The notes below the pieces were generated by a model. That model searched no databases. It worked only from the letters and a program-made list of their open reading frames with translations, and was not told the DNA's origin. Source: Pirellulaceae bacterium (GTDB lineage Bacteria > Planctomycetota > Planctomycetia > Pirellulales > Pirellulaceae). Taken from it: DNA of 16,061 nucleotides. The translations under genes and the position numbers were made by a program. Shown in pieces: positions 6,590 through 13,678 of the stretch. Numbering within the stretch: position 1 is the stretch's first letter; each line of letters opens with the position of its first letter. Where the stretch lies: NCBI GenBank assembly GCA_020846515.1, contig JADLDX010000197.1:1-16061 (forward strand), given 5' to 3'.

Positions 6590-8416
6590 ATGATGCGCAA
6601 ATCAAAAGCTAGCCTATCGTTCGAGACCTTGGAAGGTCGTAGCCTCTTGGCTAGCGATTGGCAAAGCTCACCTAATCCACTGGATGTCGATTCATCGGGA
6701 CTGGTCATACCCTTGGATGTCCTGTTGATCGTCAACGACATCAATCAAAATGGGGTGCGTGCTTTGCCCGCCCAGCGACCAGTGGACTACACCGGCGCTT
6801 TGTGTGACACCAACGGCGATGGCATCCTCTCGGGCTTGGATGCGCTGCAAGTCATCAATGTCATCAACCAATTTCCGGCTGAACCAAGTCTTGAGGTTAA
6901 GCTCACCAGCGATCTCAACGGCGACCAGGTGGTCTTGGCATCTGAGTTCGAGTATGAGCTAAAGGCGACACCCAATGCTACGATTCGCGTCGAGCGTTTC
7001 GAGGGTGAGCAGGCTCTGCTCTTTAGTCAAGCGACGGCCTCCGAAACGGGGTCGGTCACTATCCATGTGCAACTCGTAGAACCGATAACCCATTTTCGGT
7101 TCACAGTCTCGGATCCGCGCGGTCGATCGCTGGCCACTGAGCGCATTGTGCGACTGGGCGATGCGGTGACCAGTTGGAATGCGGCGATGTTGGCCACGGT
7201 GCGGCATACCACGGCACCGTCGAGCACTATTCCGGGCCTGTTGATCAAGCCACCGCCACCGATGGTCGCCAAGTATCTGGCGATGGTGCACGGCGCGATG
7301 TTTGATGCCATCAATGCTGTCGATCGGCAATTCGAAAGCTATTTGTTTAGTGGTAGTGCCCAACCTGGCGCGTCGGCAGTGGCAGCTGCGGCCACTGCTG
7401 CTCATCGCGTTGCCTCCGAACTGTACGATACGCCTGATGAGTTAGTTTTGTGGGACAAGACCTTGGCGGAAGTGATGGCCACAGTACCAGAGGGTACTGC
7501 GAAGTCGGCGGGCATTCAGGTAGGCGAACAAGCCGCAGCCGCCATGTTGGCAGATCGCGCCAACGATGGTTCCTCCACCACGGTCACCTATTCTCCTGGT
7601 ACTCAGCCTGGTCAATGGCGACCGACCGCGCCGGACTTTACGGCGGCTACATTACCGCAATGGCCGGGCGTAAAGCCATTTGCCATGACCGAGGGTGATC
7701 AATTCCGACCCGGCCCTGTGCCTGCACTAACCAGCGCAGACTATGCTGCCGCTGTGGATGAAGTCAGGCGACTAGGCGACACCGCCAGTACGCAGCGCAC
7801 GGTCGATCAAACCGTGATCGCCAAGTTTTGGGCTGACGGCGGAGGGACCAGTACACCGCCGGGTCATTGGAATCAGATTGCGATTGACGTGGGGCTGCAG
7901 CAGGACCAGACGCTGATTGAAAATGCGCGGATGATGGCGTTGCTGAACTACGCCTTGGCCGATGCCGGGATTGCTTCATGGGATGCAAAGTACGCCTACA
8001 ATGTTTGGCGACCGATTGACGCGATTCGCCTGGCCGATACCGATGGCAATGCCGCGACCGATGCCAATGGCAATTGGACCCCATTGCTCAACACGCCTTC
8101 TTTTCCCGCCTACACCTCGGGCCACAGCACGTTCAGTGCGGCCGCTGCCGCGGTGCTGACAGAACTGTTTGGCAACATCAGCTTTAGTTCACGCGCCGAC
8201 ATAGGCAGTACGGGAGTCTGGCCACCGGCCGAGGATATAGCCCCACTGCCGGTACGCTCCTTTACCAGTTTCACGCAAGCTGCCTTGGAAGCTGGTATGA
8301 GCCGCATTTATGGTGGCATCCATTTCAGTTTCGATAATATTGCAGGTCAGGCATCTGGCCAGCAAATCGGTCAACTGGTCATGGGCACCCTGCTACAGCC
8401 TCTGCCAGTGTCTTAG
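6590..8416 (+). CDS. Secreted vanadium-dependent haloperoxidase-like (PAP2 fold) protein with N-terminal dockerin-like repeats
   Basis: The 608-residue product begins with a planctomycete LEPR-XLL-like export motif (FETLEGRSLLAS, 11-22). Two dockerin-like EF-hand repeats follow (about 29-54, PLDVDSSGLVIPLDVLLIVN; 71-95, CDTNGDGILSGLDALQVIN), then a beta-rich segment (99-190) resembling an Ig-like fold. The C-terminal part (about 193-606) carries every vanadate-binding element of vanadium haloperoxidases: K-x6-R-P (K467, R474, P475), SGH (S510, G511, H512) and S-R-x5-H-x3-D (S571, R572, H578, D582). The usual PSGH is TSGH here. The phenylalanine in FPAYTSGH (F505) aligns, from memory, with the Phe of fungal chloroperoxidase rather than the His of algal bromoperoxidases. 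The family shares its fold with acid phosphatases, so either halide oxidation or phosphate hydrolysis is possible. The ATG at 6590 has only a weak GAG upstream. Confidence 0.87.
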   Translation: MMRKSKASLSFETLEGRSLLASDWQSSPNPLDVDSSGLVIPLDVLLIVNDINQNGVRALPAQRPVDYTGALCDTNGDGILSGLDALQVINVINQFPAEPSLEVKLTSDLNGDQVVLASEFEYELKATPNATIRVERFEGEQALLFSQATASETGSVTIHVQLVEPITHFRFTVSDPRGRSLATERIVRLGDAVTSWNAAMLATVRHTTAPSSTIPGLLIKPPPPMVAKYLAMVHGAMFDAINAVDRQFESYLFSGSAQPGASAVAAAATAAHRVASELYDTPDELVLWDKTLAEVMATVPEGTAKSAGIQVGEQAAAAMLADRANDGSSTTVTYSPGTQPGQWRPTAPDFTAATLPQWPGVKPFAMTEGDQFRPGPVPALTSADYAAAVDEVRRLGDTASTQRTVDQTVIAKFWADGGGTSTPPGHWNQIAIDVGLQQDQTLIENARMMALLNYALADAGIASWDAKYAYNVWRPIDAIRLADTDGNAATDANGNWTPLLNTPSFPAYTSGHSTFSAAAAAVLTELFGNISFSSRADIGSTGVWPPAEDIAPLPVRSFTSFTQAALEAGMSRIYGGIHFSFDNIAGQASGQQIGQLVMGTLLQPLPVS

Positions 8417-8425
8417 GCTGGCCGA

Positions 8426-8520
8426 CGAAAATGGGGTCAGGTCTCATTTATTTTGAGTTTGCATACTTAGTTCGCCCAGCTCGCGGAAAAGAGACCCGAC
8501 CCAGACCTGACTCCTTTTCG
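8426..8520. repeat. Degenerate copy of the GGGGTCAGGTCTC inverted-repeat element
   Basis: The left end at 8426-8445 reads CGAAAATGGGGTCAGGTCTC. The right side carries two tandem versions of the complementary end, GAGACCCGACCC (8491-8502) and AGACCTGACTCC (8503-8514), followed by TTTTCG. The outer arms pair over about 18 bases with one mismatch and one indel. Between them lie some 45 bases not shared with the copy at 551-605. It starts 9 bases after the haloperoxidase stop codon and lies between convergent genes, as does the first copy. Confidence 0.75.
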
Positions 8521-8811
8521 ATCATCGTATGCGGTTGGCGCAAGCGCGCAGATGGGGCTGCTTTGAAGTTAAACTGCGATCGGAACGGATTGGCCATGTC
8601 GATTGATTGTGTTCATGGCACTTCCTGTTCGCGATGGGCGAACGCAATCGGCATGGATGGTCGGGCGGTTGGTAAACATGTCTCCGCAGGAGCGTCGACC
8701 TCCCGGAGGCCGCAAATCGCGACTGATTGGTGTTCAGCGACCAATGAGCCGATGGCGTAAAGACCAAGCAGGTCGACAAGAAGTATCCTAGTACGGACAG
8801 ATCCGTCGGCT
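8521..8811. other. Intergenic stretch with no supported gene
   Basis: Open frames of 60-110 codons cross this stretch on both strands and overlap one another. The plus-strand frame from 8603 is very basic (SPQERRPPGGRKSRL), but it lacks a ribosome binding site and has no recognisable family. No RNA gene is seen. Confidence 0.45.
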
Positions 8812-9138
8812 TTAGGCGCGACGAAACATACGGTTCAGTCGGTCTAGCAGGTTCCACTGGATGATCGTCAGGACAACTGGGGCGATAAAGAAGAAAAGTT
8901 GCGCGATGTGCGGGCCGAAGCCGGTGGGTTCGCGCATGTACTTGGGCCCAAAGCTCATCACGGCTGAATGGATCGACAAGCAGACGATGGCGTTGGTGAT
9001 CAGCATGCCCGTGGTGACGGTCAAGACGAATAGCAGATAACCGCAGCCGGTCATGGATGTCGACAGTCCGCCGGTCGGCTGGTCGTCCAGGTCGTCCAGG
9101 CTTGGTTCGTATAGCTTGTCGCCAGCAGGTTTAGGCAT
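8812..9138 (-). CDS. Small two-helix membrane protein, hypothetical
   Basis: The 108-residue product starts at the ATG at 9138; a TTG two codons earlier is possible, and neither has a clear Shine-Dalgarno sequence. An acidic N-terminus (MPKPAGDKLYEPSLDDLDDQ) is followed by helix one at about 32-58 (CGYLLFVLTVTTGMLITNAI) and helix two at about 76-96 (IAQLFFFIAPVVLTIIQW). The end is short and strongly basic (LDRLNRMFRRA), which suggests the C-terminus lies in the cytoplasm. I do not recognise the family. The gene is divergent from fumC, with a 220-base shared upstream region, and convergent with the haloperoxidase gene. It reads as a real gene because of its clear topology and the absence of a better frame. 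Confidence 0.65.
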   Translation of the reverse strand: MPKPAGDKLYEPSLDDLDDQPTGGLSTSMTGCGYLLFVLTVTTGMLITNAIVCLSIHSAVMSFGPKYMREPTGFGPHIAQLFFFIAPVVLTIIQWNLLDRLNRMFRRA

Positions 9139-9358
9139 AAGCAATTCGACAGATTCGATTTTTAAATTCGGGCGGATGGATCAGGGATGTCGATCCGTCG
9201 GTGCGCAGATCGATCCTGGCACAAACGAGGTGTCATTCTACACTCTTGACGTGGAACGTGAACGATCAGACGGGCCCCACTTGGACGGCGAGCTAGCTGT
9301 ACGGTAGGATGCTGGTTTCTTTGGTAGTTCGTTCCCTTTGGTAGATGTTGTCTGGAAA

Positions 9359-10783
9359 ATGTCTGAATTCAGAACTGAACGCGATTCGATGGGTGACGTG
9401 AACGTCCCGGCGCTGGCCTACTATAGTGCCCAGACTCAGCGGGCCGTCGAAAATTTCCCGGTCTCCTCTTGGCGGTTACCTCCTGCATTGGTACGCGCCA
9501 TGGGGTTGGTCAAGTATGCCTGCGGTGTAGCCAATCGCGATCTTAATAAGTTGGTTGGCACCGGCAAGAATCCGCTCACAGCCGAGCAAGTCGAAGCCAT
9601 GTTGCAAGCCGCGTTAGAAGTGGCCGATGGTCAACTTGCCGATCAGTTTCCCGTGGACGTCTTTCAGACCGGCTCGGGTACCTCCAGCAACATGAACGTC
9701 AACGAAGTTATCAGCAATCGAGCGATCGAGCTGATGGGCGGTGATCGCTTTGCCAAAGAGAAGCCGATTCACCCGAACGACCATGTCAACATGGGCCAAA
9801 GTACCAACGATACATTTCCGACAGCCATTCATGTGGCAGTCGCTTGCGAGATTAAGCAATCTCTGTTGCCGGCCCTCGAACGATTCCGCGCCTCTTTGGC
9901 GGACAAGGCAACGCAGTGGGATAAGATCATCAAGATCGGCCGCACTCACCTGATGGATGCTACGCCCTTACGACTGGGGCAAGAGTTTGGCGGCTTTGCA
10001 CGCCAATTGACCTTGTCAGTGCAACGCGCTCAAGTCGCGCTGGAGGCGGTGCTGGAGTTGCCCGTGGGCGGTACGGCTGTAGGTAGTGGCATCAACACGC
10101 ATCCCGAGTTCGGTAAACGCGTAGCCGCTGCGGTAGCGGAGCGTACCGGCATCGCCTTTGTCGAAGCGGTCGACCACTTCGAAGCCAACGCCCAGCGCGA
10201 CGGGTTAGTCGAATGCCACAGCCAACTAAAAACGATCGCGACCACACTGATGAATGTGGCCAACAACATTCGCTGGTTGGGCTCGGGACCACGCTGCGGA
10301 TTCTTTGAAGTTATCCTCCCCGATCGTCAGCCCGGTAGTTCGATCATGCCGGGCAAAGTCAATCCCGTGATGTGCGAGAGCCTGATGCAGGTAGCCGCTC
10401 GCGTCATCGGCAACGATCAGACAGTGACTATCAGTGGTGCCTGCGGTGGCAACTTTCAATTGAACATCATGATGCCGGTCATGGGGCATGCGGTGTTGGA
10501 AAGCATTCACCTAATGTCCCATGGCGTCAATGCGTTCATCGAGTTCTGCATGGATGGTTTGGAAGCCAATCCACAAGCCTGCGAAGCGTCCGTGGAAGAA
10601 AGTTTGTCGATGGTTACCAGCCTCAATCCATTGATTGGATACGAAAAGGCGGCCAAGCTGGCCAAGGACGCCTTCGCCACGGGCAAGACCATTCGACAAC
10701 TGTGCGAGGATGAGGGTATCCTGCCTCAAGACACACTGCGCGAAGCGCTCGACCCGTTTCGCATGACCGAGCCGCAAATTTAG
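9359..10783 (+). CDS. fumC: Fumarate hydratase class II (fumarase C)
   Basis: The 474-residue protein catalyses reversible hydration of fumarate to L-malate in the cytoplasmic TCA cycle and belongs to the iron-free, homotetrameric fumarase/aspartase superfamily. All signature regions are intact: GSGTSSNMN (105-113), HPNDHVNMGQSTND (138-151), GRTHLMDATP with catalytic H197 (194-203), and the superfamily signature GSSIMPGKVNP (326-336) with the catalytic serine loop. HPNDHVN and KVNP favour fumarase over aspartase or argininosuccinate lyase. Length fits the usual 460-475 residues. The ATG at 9359 was chosen because the protein then starts MSEFRTERDSMGDVNVP, the expected N-terminus; a TTG at 9338 would add seven unlikely residues. 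The gene is apparently monocistronic, with 220 bases to its divergent neighbour. Confidence 0.97.
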   Translation: MSEFRTERDSMGDVNVPALAYYSAQTQRAVENFPVSSWRLPPALVRAMGLVKYACGVANRDLNKLVGTGKNPLTAEQVEAMLQAALEVADGQLADQFPVDVFQTGSGTSSNMNVNEVISNRAIELMGGDRFAKEKPIHPNDHVNMGQSTNDTFPTAIHVAVACEIKQSLLPALERFRASLADKATQWDKIIKIGRTHLMDATPLRLGQEFGGFARQLTLSVQRAQVALEAVLELPVGGTAVGSGINTHPEFGKRVAAAVAERTGIAFVEAVDHFEANAQRDGLVECHSQLKTIATTLMNVANNIRWLGSGPRCGFFEVILPDRQPGSSIMPGKVNPVMCESLMQVAARVIGNDQTVTISGACGGNFQLNIMMPVMGHAVLESIHLMSHGVNAFIEFCMDGLEANPQACEASVEESLSMVTSLNPLIGYEKAAKLAKDAFATGKTIRQLCEDEGILPQDTLREALDPFRMTEPQI

Positions 10784-10897
10784 CGAGCGAGCAGATATGT
10801 GAACACAGACTCAGTCCCTGACAGTTGTGTGGCACGATAGACTTTGTGTAGGTCAATGGATCGGAACGTTCAGCTGGCCCCTAAATGGATGGAAACA

Positions 10898-11122
10898 ATG
10901 TCAAGTTATCAACGGGAACCCATGACGGGGCTGATTCGCCAGGACAACCGAGTTGTCGGCACGATCTGTTTACCTGAAGAAGACCCACAAGAGTTCATCG
11001 ATGACTTCAATAACTGTTATGGGCCTTTGCGTTTGCACATCGAACCGGTGCAAATACCGGGCGGGCCGCCTGTCCCGGTCCGGCCGGTTCGTCCCGTGGG
11101 TGCCGTCTATCGACGTGGATAA
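10898..11122 (+). CDS. Short hypothetical protein with proline-rich tail
   Basis: The 74-residue product starts at the ATG at 10898 (MSSYQREPMTGL), with GGA seven bases upstream; in-frame ATGs at 10856 and 10889 are alternatives. The central part, about residues 15-50, is compact and acidic (TICLPEEDPQEFIDDFNNCY). The tail is a Pro/Val/Arg segment (IPGGPPVPVRPVRPVGAVYR). There is no signal peptide or membrane helix, so it is probably a small cytoplasmic protein. I do not recognise it. It lies 114 bases after fumC on the same strand, and its TAA ends one base before the stop of the convergent HNH gene. Confidence 0.5.
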   Translation: MSSYQREPMTGLIRQDNRVVGTICLPEEDPQEFIDDFNNCYGPLRLHIEPVQIPGGPPVPVRPVRPVGAVYRRG

Positions 11123-11123
11123 A

Positions 11124-11741
11124 CTAACCGACTGCCGACGCGTTGGGCAAAAAGCATTTCCAACTCGCGTAGCGTGGGTCGGTCAATGGTATGACCATCG
11201 ACGGGTTGCTGCTGGGCTTGATCGGCTTGGTCAGCAGTTTCATGCCGGCCTGTAGTGGAGTGCGACCGCCTTTGCGTGAGTTGCACGGCAGGCAGCAGCA
11301 GACGATGTTCTCCCACGTGGTCTTGCCGCCCAAGGATCGCGGTACGACATGGTCCAAACTCAACTGGCCCATGGGTCGCTGAGTACCGCAGTACTGGCAT
11401 GCATGATTATCGCGGGCAAATAAATTCTTGCGATTAAACCGCACCGAACTTTTGGGCAAGCGATCGTCGCGCGTTAATCGCACGATGCGCGGCACCTGTA
11501 AATCAAACTGGGGCGCCTTGAGGTAATCTTCGCCAGGTTGTTTTTCCATAGCGTGAAACTGACTGATCTCGCACCAGGCATCGAAGTCATAATTGTAGTA
11601 CTGGTCTTCTTCGATCGTGATCACTTCGGCACAACCGCGATAAAGCAATGTCATCGCGCGTCGTACGTTGACCACGCGCACCGCCATGTAAAATCGATTC
11701 AAGACCAGGACGCTGCATTCCAGCGCAGAGCCTTCCGACAT
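11124..11741 (-). CDS. HNH endonuclease family protein
   Basis: The 205-residue product starts at an ATG at 11741 preceded by GGAGG with five bases spacing; a GTG at 11759 would lie upstream of that site. The N-terminal 100 residues (LVLNRFYMAVRVVNVRRAMTL) are typical of the stand-alone HNH proteins common in planctomycetes and cyanobacteria. The nuclease core has a zinc site from CQYC (115-118) and CLPCN (150-154), the catalytic LDHVVPRS segment (D130, H131), N145 and K157. It should be a metal-dependent DNA-cutting fold, but no intron, methylase or prophage gene lies beside it, so its role (repair, homing or restriction) is open. It is convergent with the hypothetical gene at 10898 and divergent from the DUF456 gene. 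Confidence 0.88.
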   Translation of the reverse strand: MSEGSALECSVLVLNRFYMAVRVVNVRRAMTLLYRGCAEVITIEEDQYYNYDFDAWCEISQFHAMEKQPGEDYLKAPQFDLQVPRIVRLTRDDRLPKSSVRFNRKNLFARDNHACQYCGTQRPMGQLSLDHVVPRSLGGKTTWENIVCCCLPCNSRKGGRTPLQAGMKLLTKPIKPSSNPSMVIPLTDPRYASWKCFLPNASAVG

Positions 11742-12049
11742 GACCACCTCCGACTTCACTAAGTGAAAACTTCGATGAACTGCATTAGCCCGATACTAGC
11801 AAGAAACTAGCCCGAAATAAGTCTGAATGAATCCCTGTGTGTACGTCTTGTGCGGTAAATCTATGGATGCCCTTTGTCACCATCGACCGGTGGCAATGTG
11901 TCTAGCATTCTAACGGCCGGCCCTACCAGAAGCCAGTGATTGCCTGCAATCCGGCTTCCGCTTAACCGTGTAGGATTTCGTTCAATCACCACGGCGAGAC
12001 CTGCGGCAATATTCGCCTTGCCTGAACGAACAATCTCTGGGAGTAGTGC
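11742..12049. other. Divergent intergenic region between HNH and DUF456 genes
   Basis: These 308 bases hold no credible gene. A small dyad (TTCAC at 11755-11759 with GTGAA at 11763-11767) lies just upstream of the HNH start. An 11-bp tandem repeat occupies 11784-11827. A good ribosome binding site, GGGAG at 12039-12043, serves the DUF456 gene. Confidence 0.6.
11784..11827. repeat. Four-unit 11-bp tandem repeat
   Basis: Consecutive 11-base units read ATTAGCCCGAT, ACTAGCAAGAA, ACTAGCCCGAA and ATAAGTCTGAA. Units two and three differ at two positions; one and four are more diverged. The 11-base period is close to one helical turn, so a protein contacting each unit would sit on one face of the DNA. 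No known operator is recognised. Confidence 0.55.
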
Positions 12050-12586
12050 ATGACAGAGTGGATAGTAGTGCTGGCGATTTCCGCAGTGGCCACGGCGGCC
12101 TGGTGCGGGAGCGTCCTGGGCTTACCCGGAAATTGGCTTATCGTGGCTTTGGCCGCTGGTGCCTGGTACTTGGCGGAGCCTGGTACGCCGCTGACGATTG
12201 GTCCGGGCGTATTGTTGACCTTGGTTCTATTGGCCGCGACGGGGGAAACGCTCGAGTTTCTGGCCGGCGCCTTGGGTGTCAAGAAATTGGGCGGAAGTAG
12301 ACGCAGTACCTGGCTGGCCGTGCTCGGCTCACTGGCTGGCGCCGTCTTGGGTTTTGTGGTCGGATCGGGAATCCCGGTGGTGGGCAACGTGCTGATGTCG
12401 CTGCTGGGCAGTGCCTTGGGGGCATTTGGAGGGGCGCTGTATGGGGAACGCACCGCCGGAAGCGACTGGGAACCAGCGTTGCAAATAGGTGGCGCAGCCT
12501 TCATCGGACGCTTGCTGGGCACCGCCAGTAAGCTGCTTTGTGGCGCGATGATGCTAATTATTTTTCTGGCCGCGATTTGGATCTGA
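12050..12586 (+). CDS. DUF456 family membrane protein
   Basis: The 178-residue protein starts at an ATG six bases after GGGAG. It is almost entirely hydrophobic. Helices lie near 3-22, 28-43 and 52-72, a Gly/Ala-rich segment resembling a glycine zipper covers about 88-131 (GSLAGAVLGFVVGSGIPVVG, then GSALGAFGGALYGE), and a final helix lies near 158-178. The LPGNWL motif (25-30) and GETLEF (65-70) are the diagnostic marks of DUF456. The family's function is unknown to me; the glycine-rich segment suggests tight helix packing in the inner membrane. Length agrees with the family's usual 160-180 residues. There is no clear operon partner, and the zinc protein follows after 217 bases. Confidence 0.9.
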   Translation: MTEWIVVLAISAVATAAWCGSVLGLPGNWLIVALAAGAWYLAEPGTPLTIGPGVLLTLVLLAATGETLEFLAGALGVKKLGGSRRSTWLAVLGSLAGAVLGFVVGSGIPVVGNVLMSLLGSALGAFGGALYGERTAGSDWEPALQIGGAAFIGRLLGTASKLLCGAMMLIIFLAAIWI

Positions 12587-12637
12587 CACTAATCAACCCT
12601 TGCAGCAAGTGCTTCGATCAGTTTAGGATGAACCCTG

Positions 12638-12668
12638 TGACGAGCGTTCGTCATTTCGCCGTACGGCG
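12638..12668. promoter_or_regulatory. Two adjacent dyads upstream of the three-CxxC protein gene
   Basis: TGACGA-GCGT-TCGTCA (12638-12653) is a perfect 6-bp inverted repeat. It is followed three bases later by the perfect 12-bp palindrome CGCCGTACGGCG (12657-12668). They lie about 135-165 bases before the ATG at 12804 and could be regulator sites or a small RNA hairpin. No T-run follows, so terminator activity for the DUF456 gene is unlikely. Confidence 0.35.
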
Positions 12669-12803
12669 GGCTGTCAGCACACAGACTGTTTTCATTGATT
12701 TGGCCTCTATACGCTACCTTAGTCCCACGCCGATGTGTTCCCCCTGTGCTGCTCCGCGTCCGCGACGAAACCTCATCTATTCCGAACGAGAGATTCCGCG
12801 GCC

Positions 12804-13109
12804 ATGATCCATTACAGTTGCGATCGCTGCAAACGTCCTATCGAAGGACGAGATGCTGTGCGTTATGTCGTCAAAATGGAGATCGAAGCAACGATTGATT
12901 GCGAAGATTGCCAGCACGATATGGACGAAGACGCCTTGCTGGAAATGGACGAACTGCTCGATCAAGTCGAAGACGACGATCATGACCTCGACGCAGCCCC
13001 ATTGTACGAGCGTAAACGCTTCGATCTCTGTCCCGAGTGCTATCGTCAGTTCGTCAAGAATCCCTTAGCCCGCGAAAAGTTAGTGCCCTTTGGTTTCAGT
13101 TCCAACTGA
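12804..13109 (+). CDS. Small three-CxxC putative zinc-binding protein with acidic linker
   Basis: The 101-residue product starts at the ATG at 12804, because the first residues then form MIHYSCDRCKRPIEGRDAVRY; GAGAG lies some ten bases upstream. It has three CxxC pairs: CDRC (6-9), CEDC (33-36) and CPEC (76-79). Between the second and third lies a very acidic stretch (about 37-66, with EDDDHDLD). The two flanking parts look like rubredoxin or zinc-ribbon knuckles. The end (FVKNPLAREKLVPFGFSSN) is short and polar. There are no membrane or signal segments, so it is probably cytoplasmic. I do not recognise a named family. Role candidates, such as a nucleic-acid or protein-interaction adaptor, are inference only. 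Confidence 0.75.
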   Translation: MIHYSCDRCKRPIEGRDAVRYVVKMEIEATIDCEDCQHDMDEDALLEMDELLDQVEDDDHDLDAAPLYERKRFDLCPECYRQFVKNPLAREKLVPFGFSSN

Positions 13110-13154
13110 GGCGGCCAAGCACTAAGTAAACCCACTCGGTAATCCCGCCTTCGC

Positions 13155-13670
13155 TCACAAAACCGTTTCCTGTGAGTCGGCTTCGGCAGGGTTATCTTCG
13201 GTAACTTTATCTTGGGCGGCTTTGTCTTTGGCGACTTGGGCATCCAGCCAGTGCTTTTCAAAGTACTGGATAGGCCAGAGCACCAGCAGGGTGATGGCGA
13301 CGGCCATACCTACAAGTGAGAACTGGCCCAGACCAGCTGCCGCGCCCAAGGCAGCCGTCATCCAGAGACTGGCGGCCGTCGTCAAACCACGCACGTTGCC
13401 TCGCTGCTCGATGATCACACCGGCCGCCAGGAAACCGATGCCACCAATCAGCCCGCCCACTACGCGAAGTGGATCGAGGGGTGGCACATTGGGGCGGTCC
13501 GCAAGTTCGGCGACATTGGCCGACATGATCAGGTAGGTCGCTGCTCCGAGCGCGACCAAGATGTGAGTTCGGAAGCCAGCCGTCTTTACCCGGATCTCAC
13601 GTTCCACGCCCACCGCGGCGCCGGCCGCCAAAGCCGCGAATAACCGTAAGGCCAGTTCCGTGAGTGTCAT
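13155..13670 (-). CDS. MgtC/SapB family membrane protein
   Basis: The 171-residue protein has four or five hydrophobic helices and the MgtC signatures GVEREIRVKTAGFRTH (21-36), RVVGGLIGGIGFLAAGVI (69-86) and GLTTAASLWMTAALGAAAG (95-113). It lacks the C-terminal ACT-like domain of Salmonella MgtC and ends instead in a charged tail (AKDKAAQDKVTEDNPAEA). It therefore belongs to the short MgtC/SapB type, linked in other bacteria to growth at low magnesium, membrane potential or F-ATPase interaction; its role here is unknown. The ATG at 13670 was chosen because it starts right at the first conserved helix (MTLTELALRLFAALAAG). It lies 8 bases after the stop of the dockerin protein gene, so the two are probably co-transcribed. 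Confidence 0.9.
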   Translation of the reverse strand: MTLTELALRLFAALAAGAAVGVEREIRVKTAGFRTHILVALGAATYLIMSANVAELADRPNVPPLDPLRVVGGLIGGIGFLAAGVIIEQRGNVRGLTTAASLWMTAALGAAAGLGQFSLVGMAVAITLLVLWPIQYFEKHWLDAQVAKDKAAQDKVTEDNPAEADSQETVL

Positions 13671-13678
13671 GCTATGAA

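Noticed and set aside
8431..8760. Plus-strand frame of 109 codons after the haloperoxidase gene
   Set aside because: Its start lies inside the repeat element and the translation looks random; overlapping frames on the other strand are equally long.
8603..8791. Short basic plus-strand frame (62 codons)
   Set aside because: Arg/Pro-rich content could be a small protein, but there is no ribosome binding site or known family; kept only as a possibility.
9217..9244. TGGCAC upstream of fumC, resembling a sigma54 -24 element
   Set aside because: No TTGC-type -12 element follows at the required spacing, so it is probably chance.
11124..11741. HNH protein as part of a restriction or homing system
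   Set aside because: No methyltransferase, intron boundary or phage gene is nearby; it appears as a stand-alone gene.
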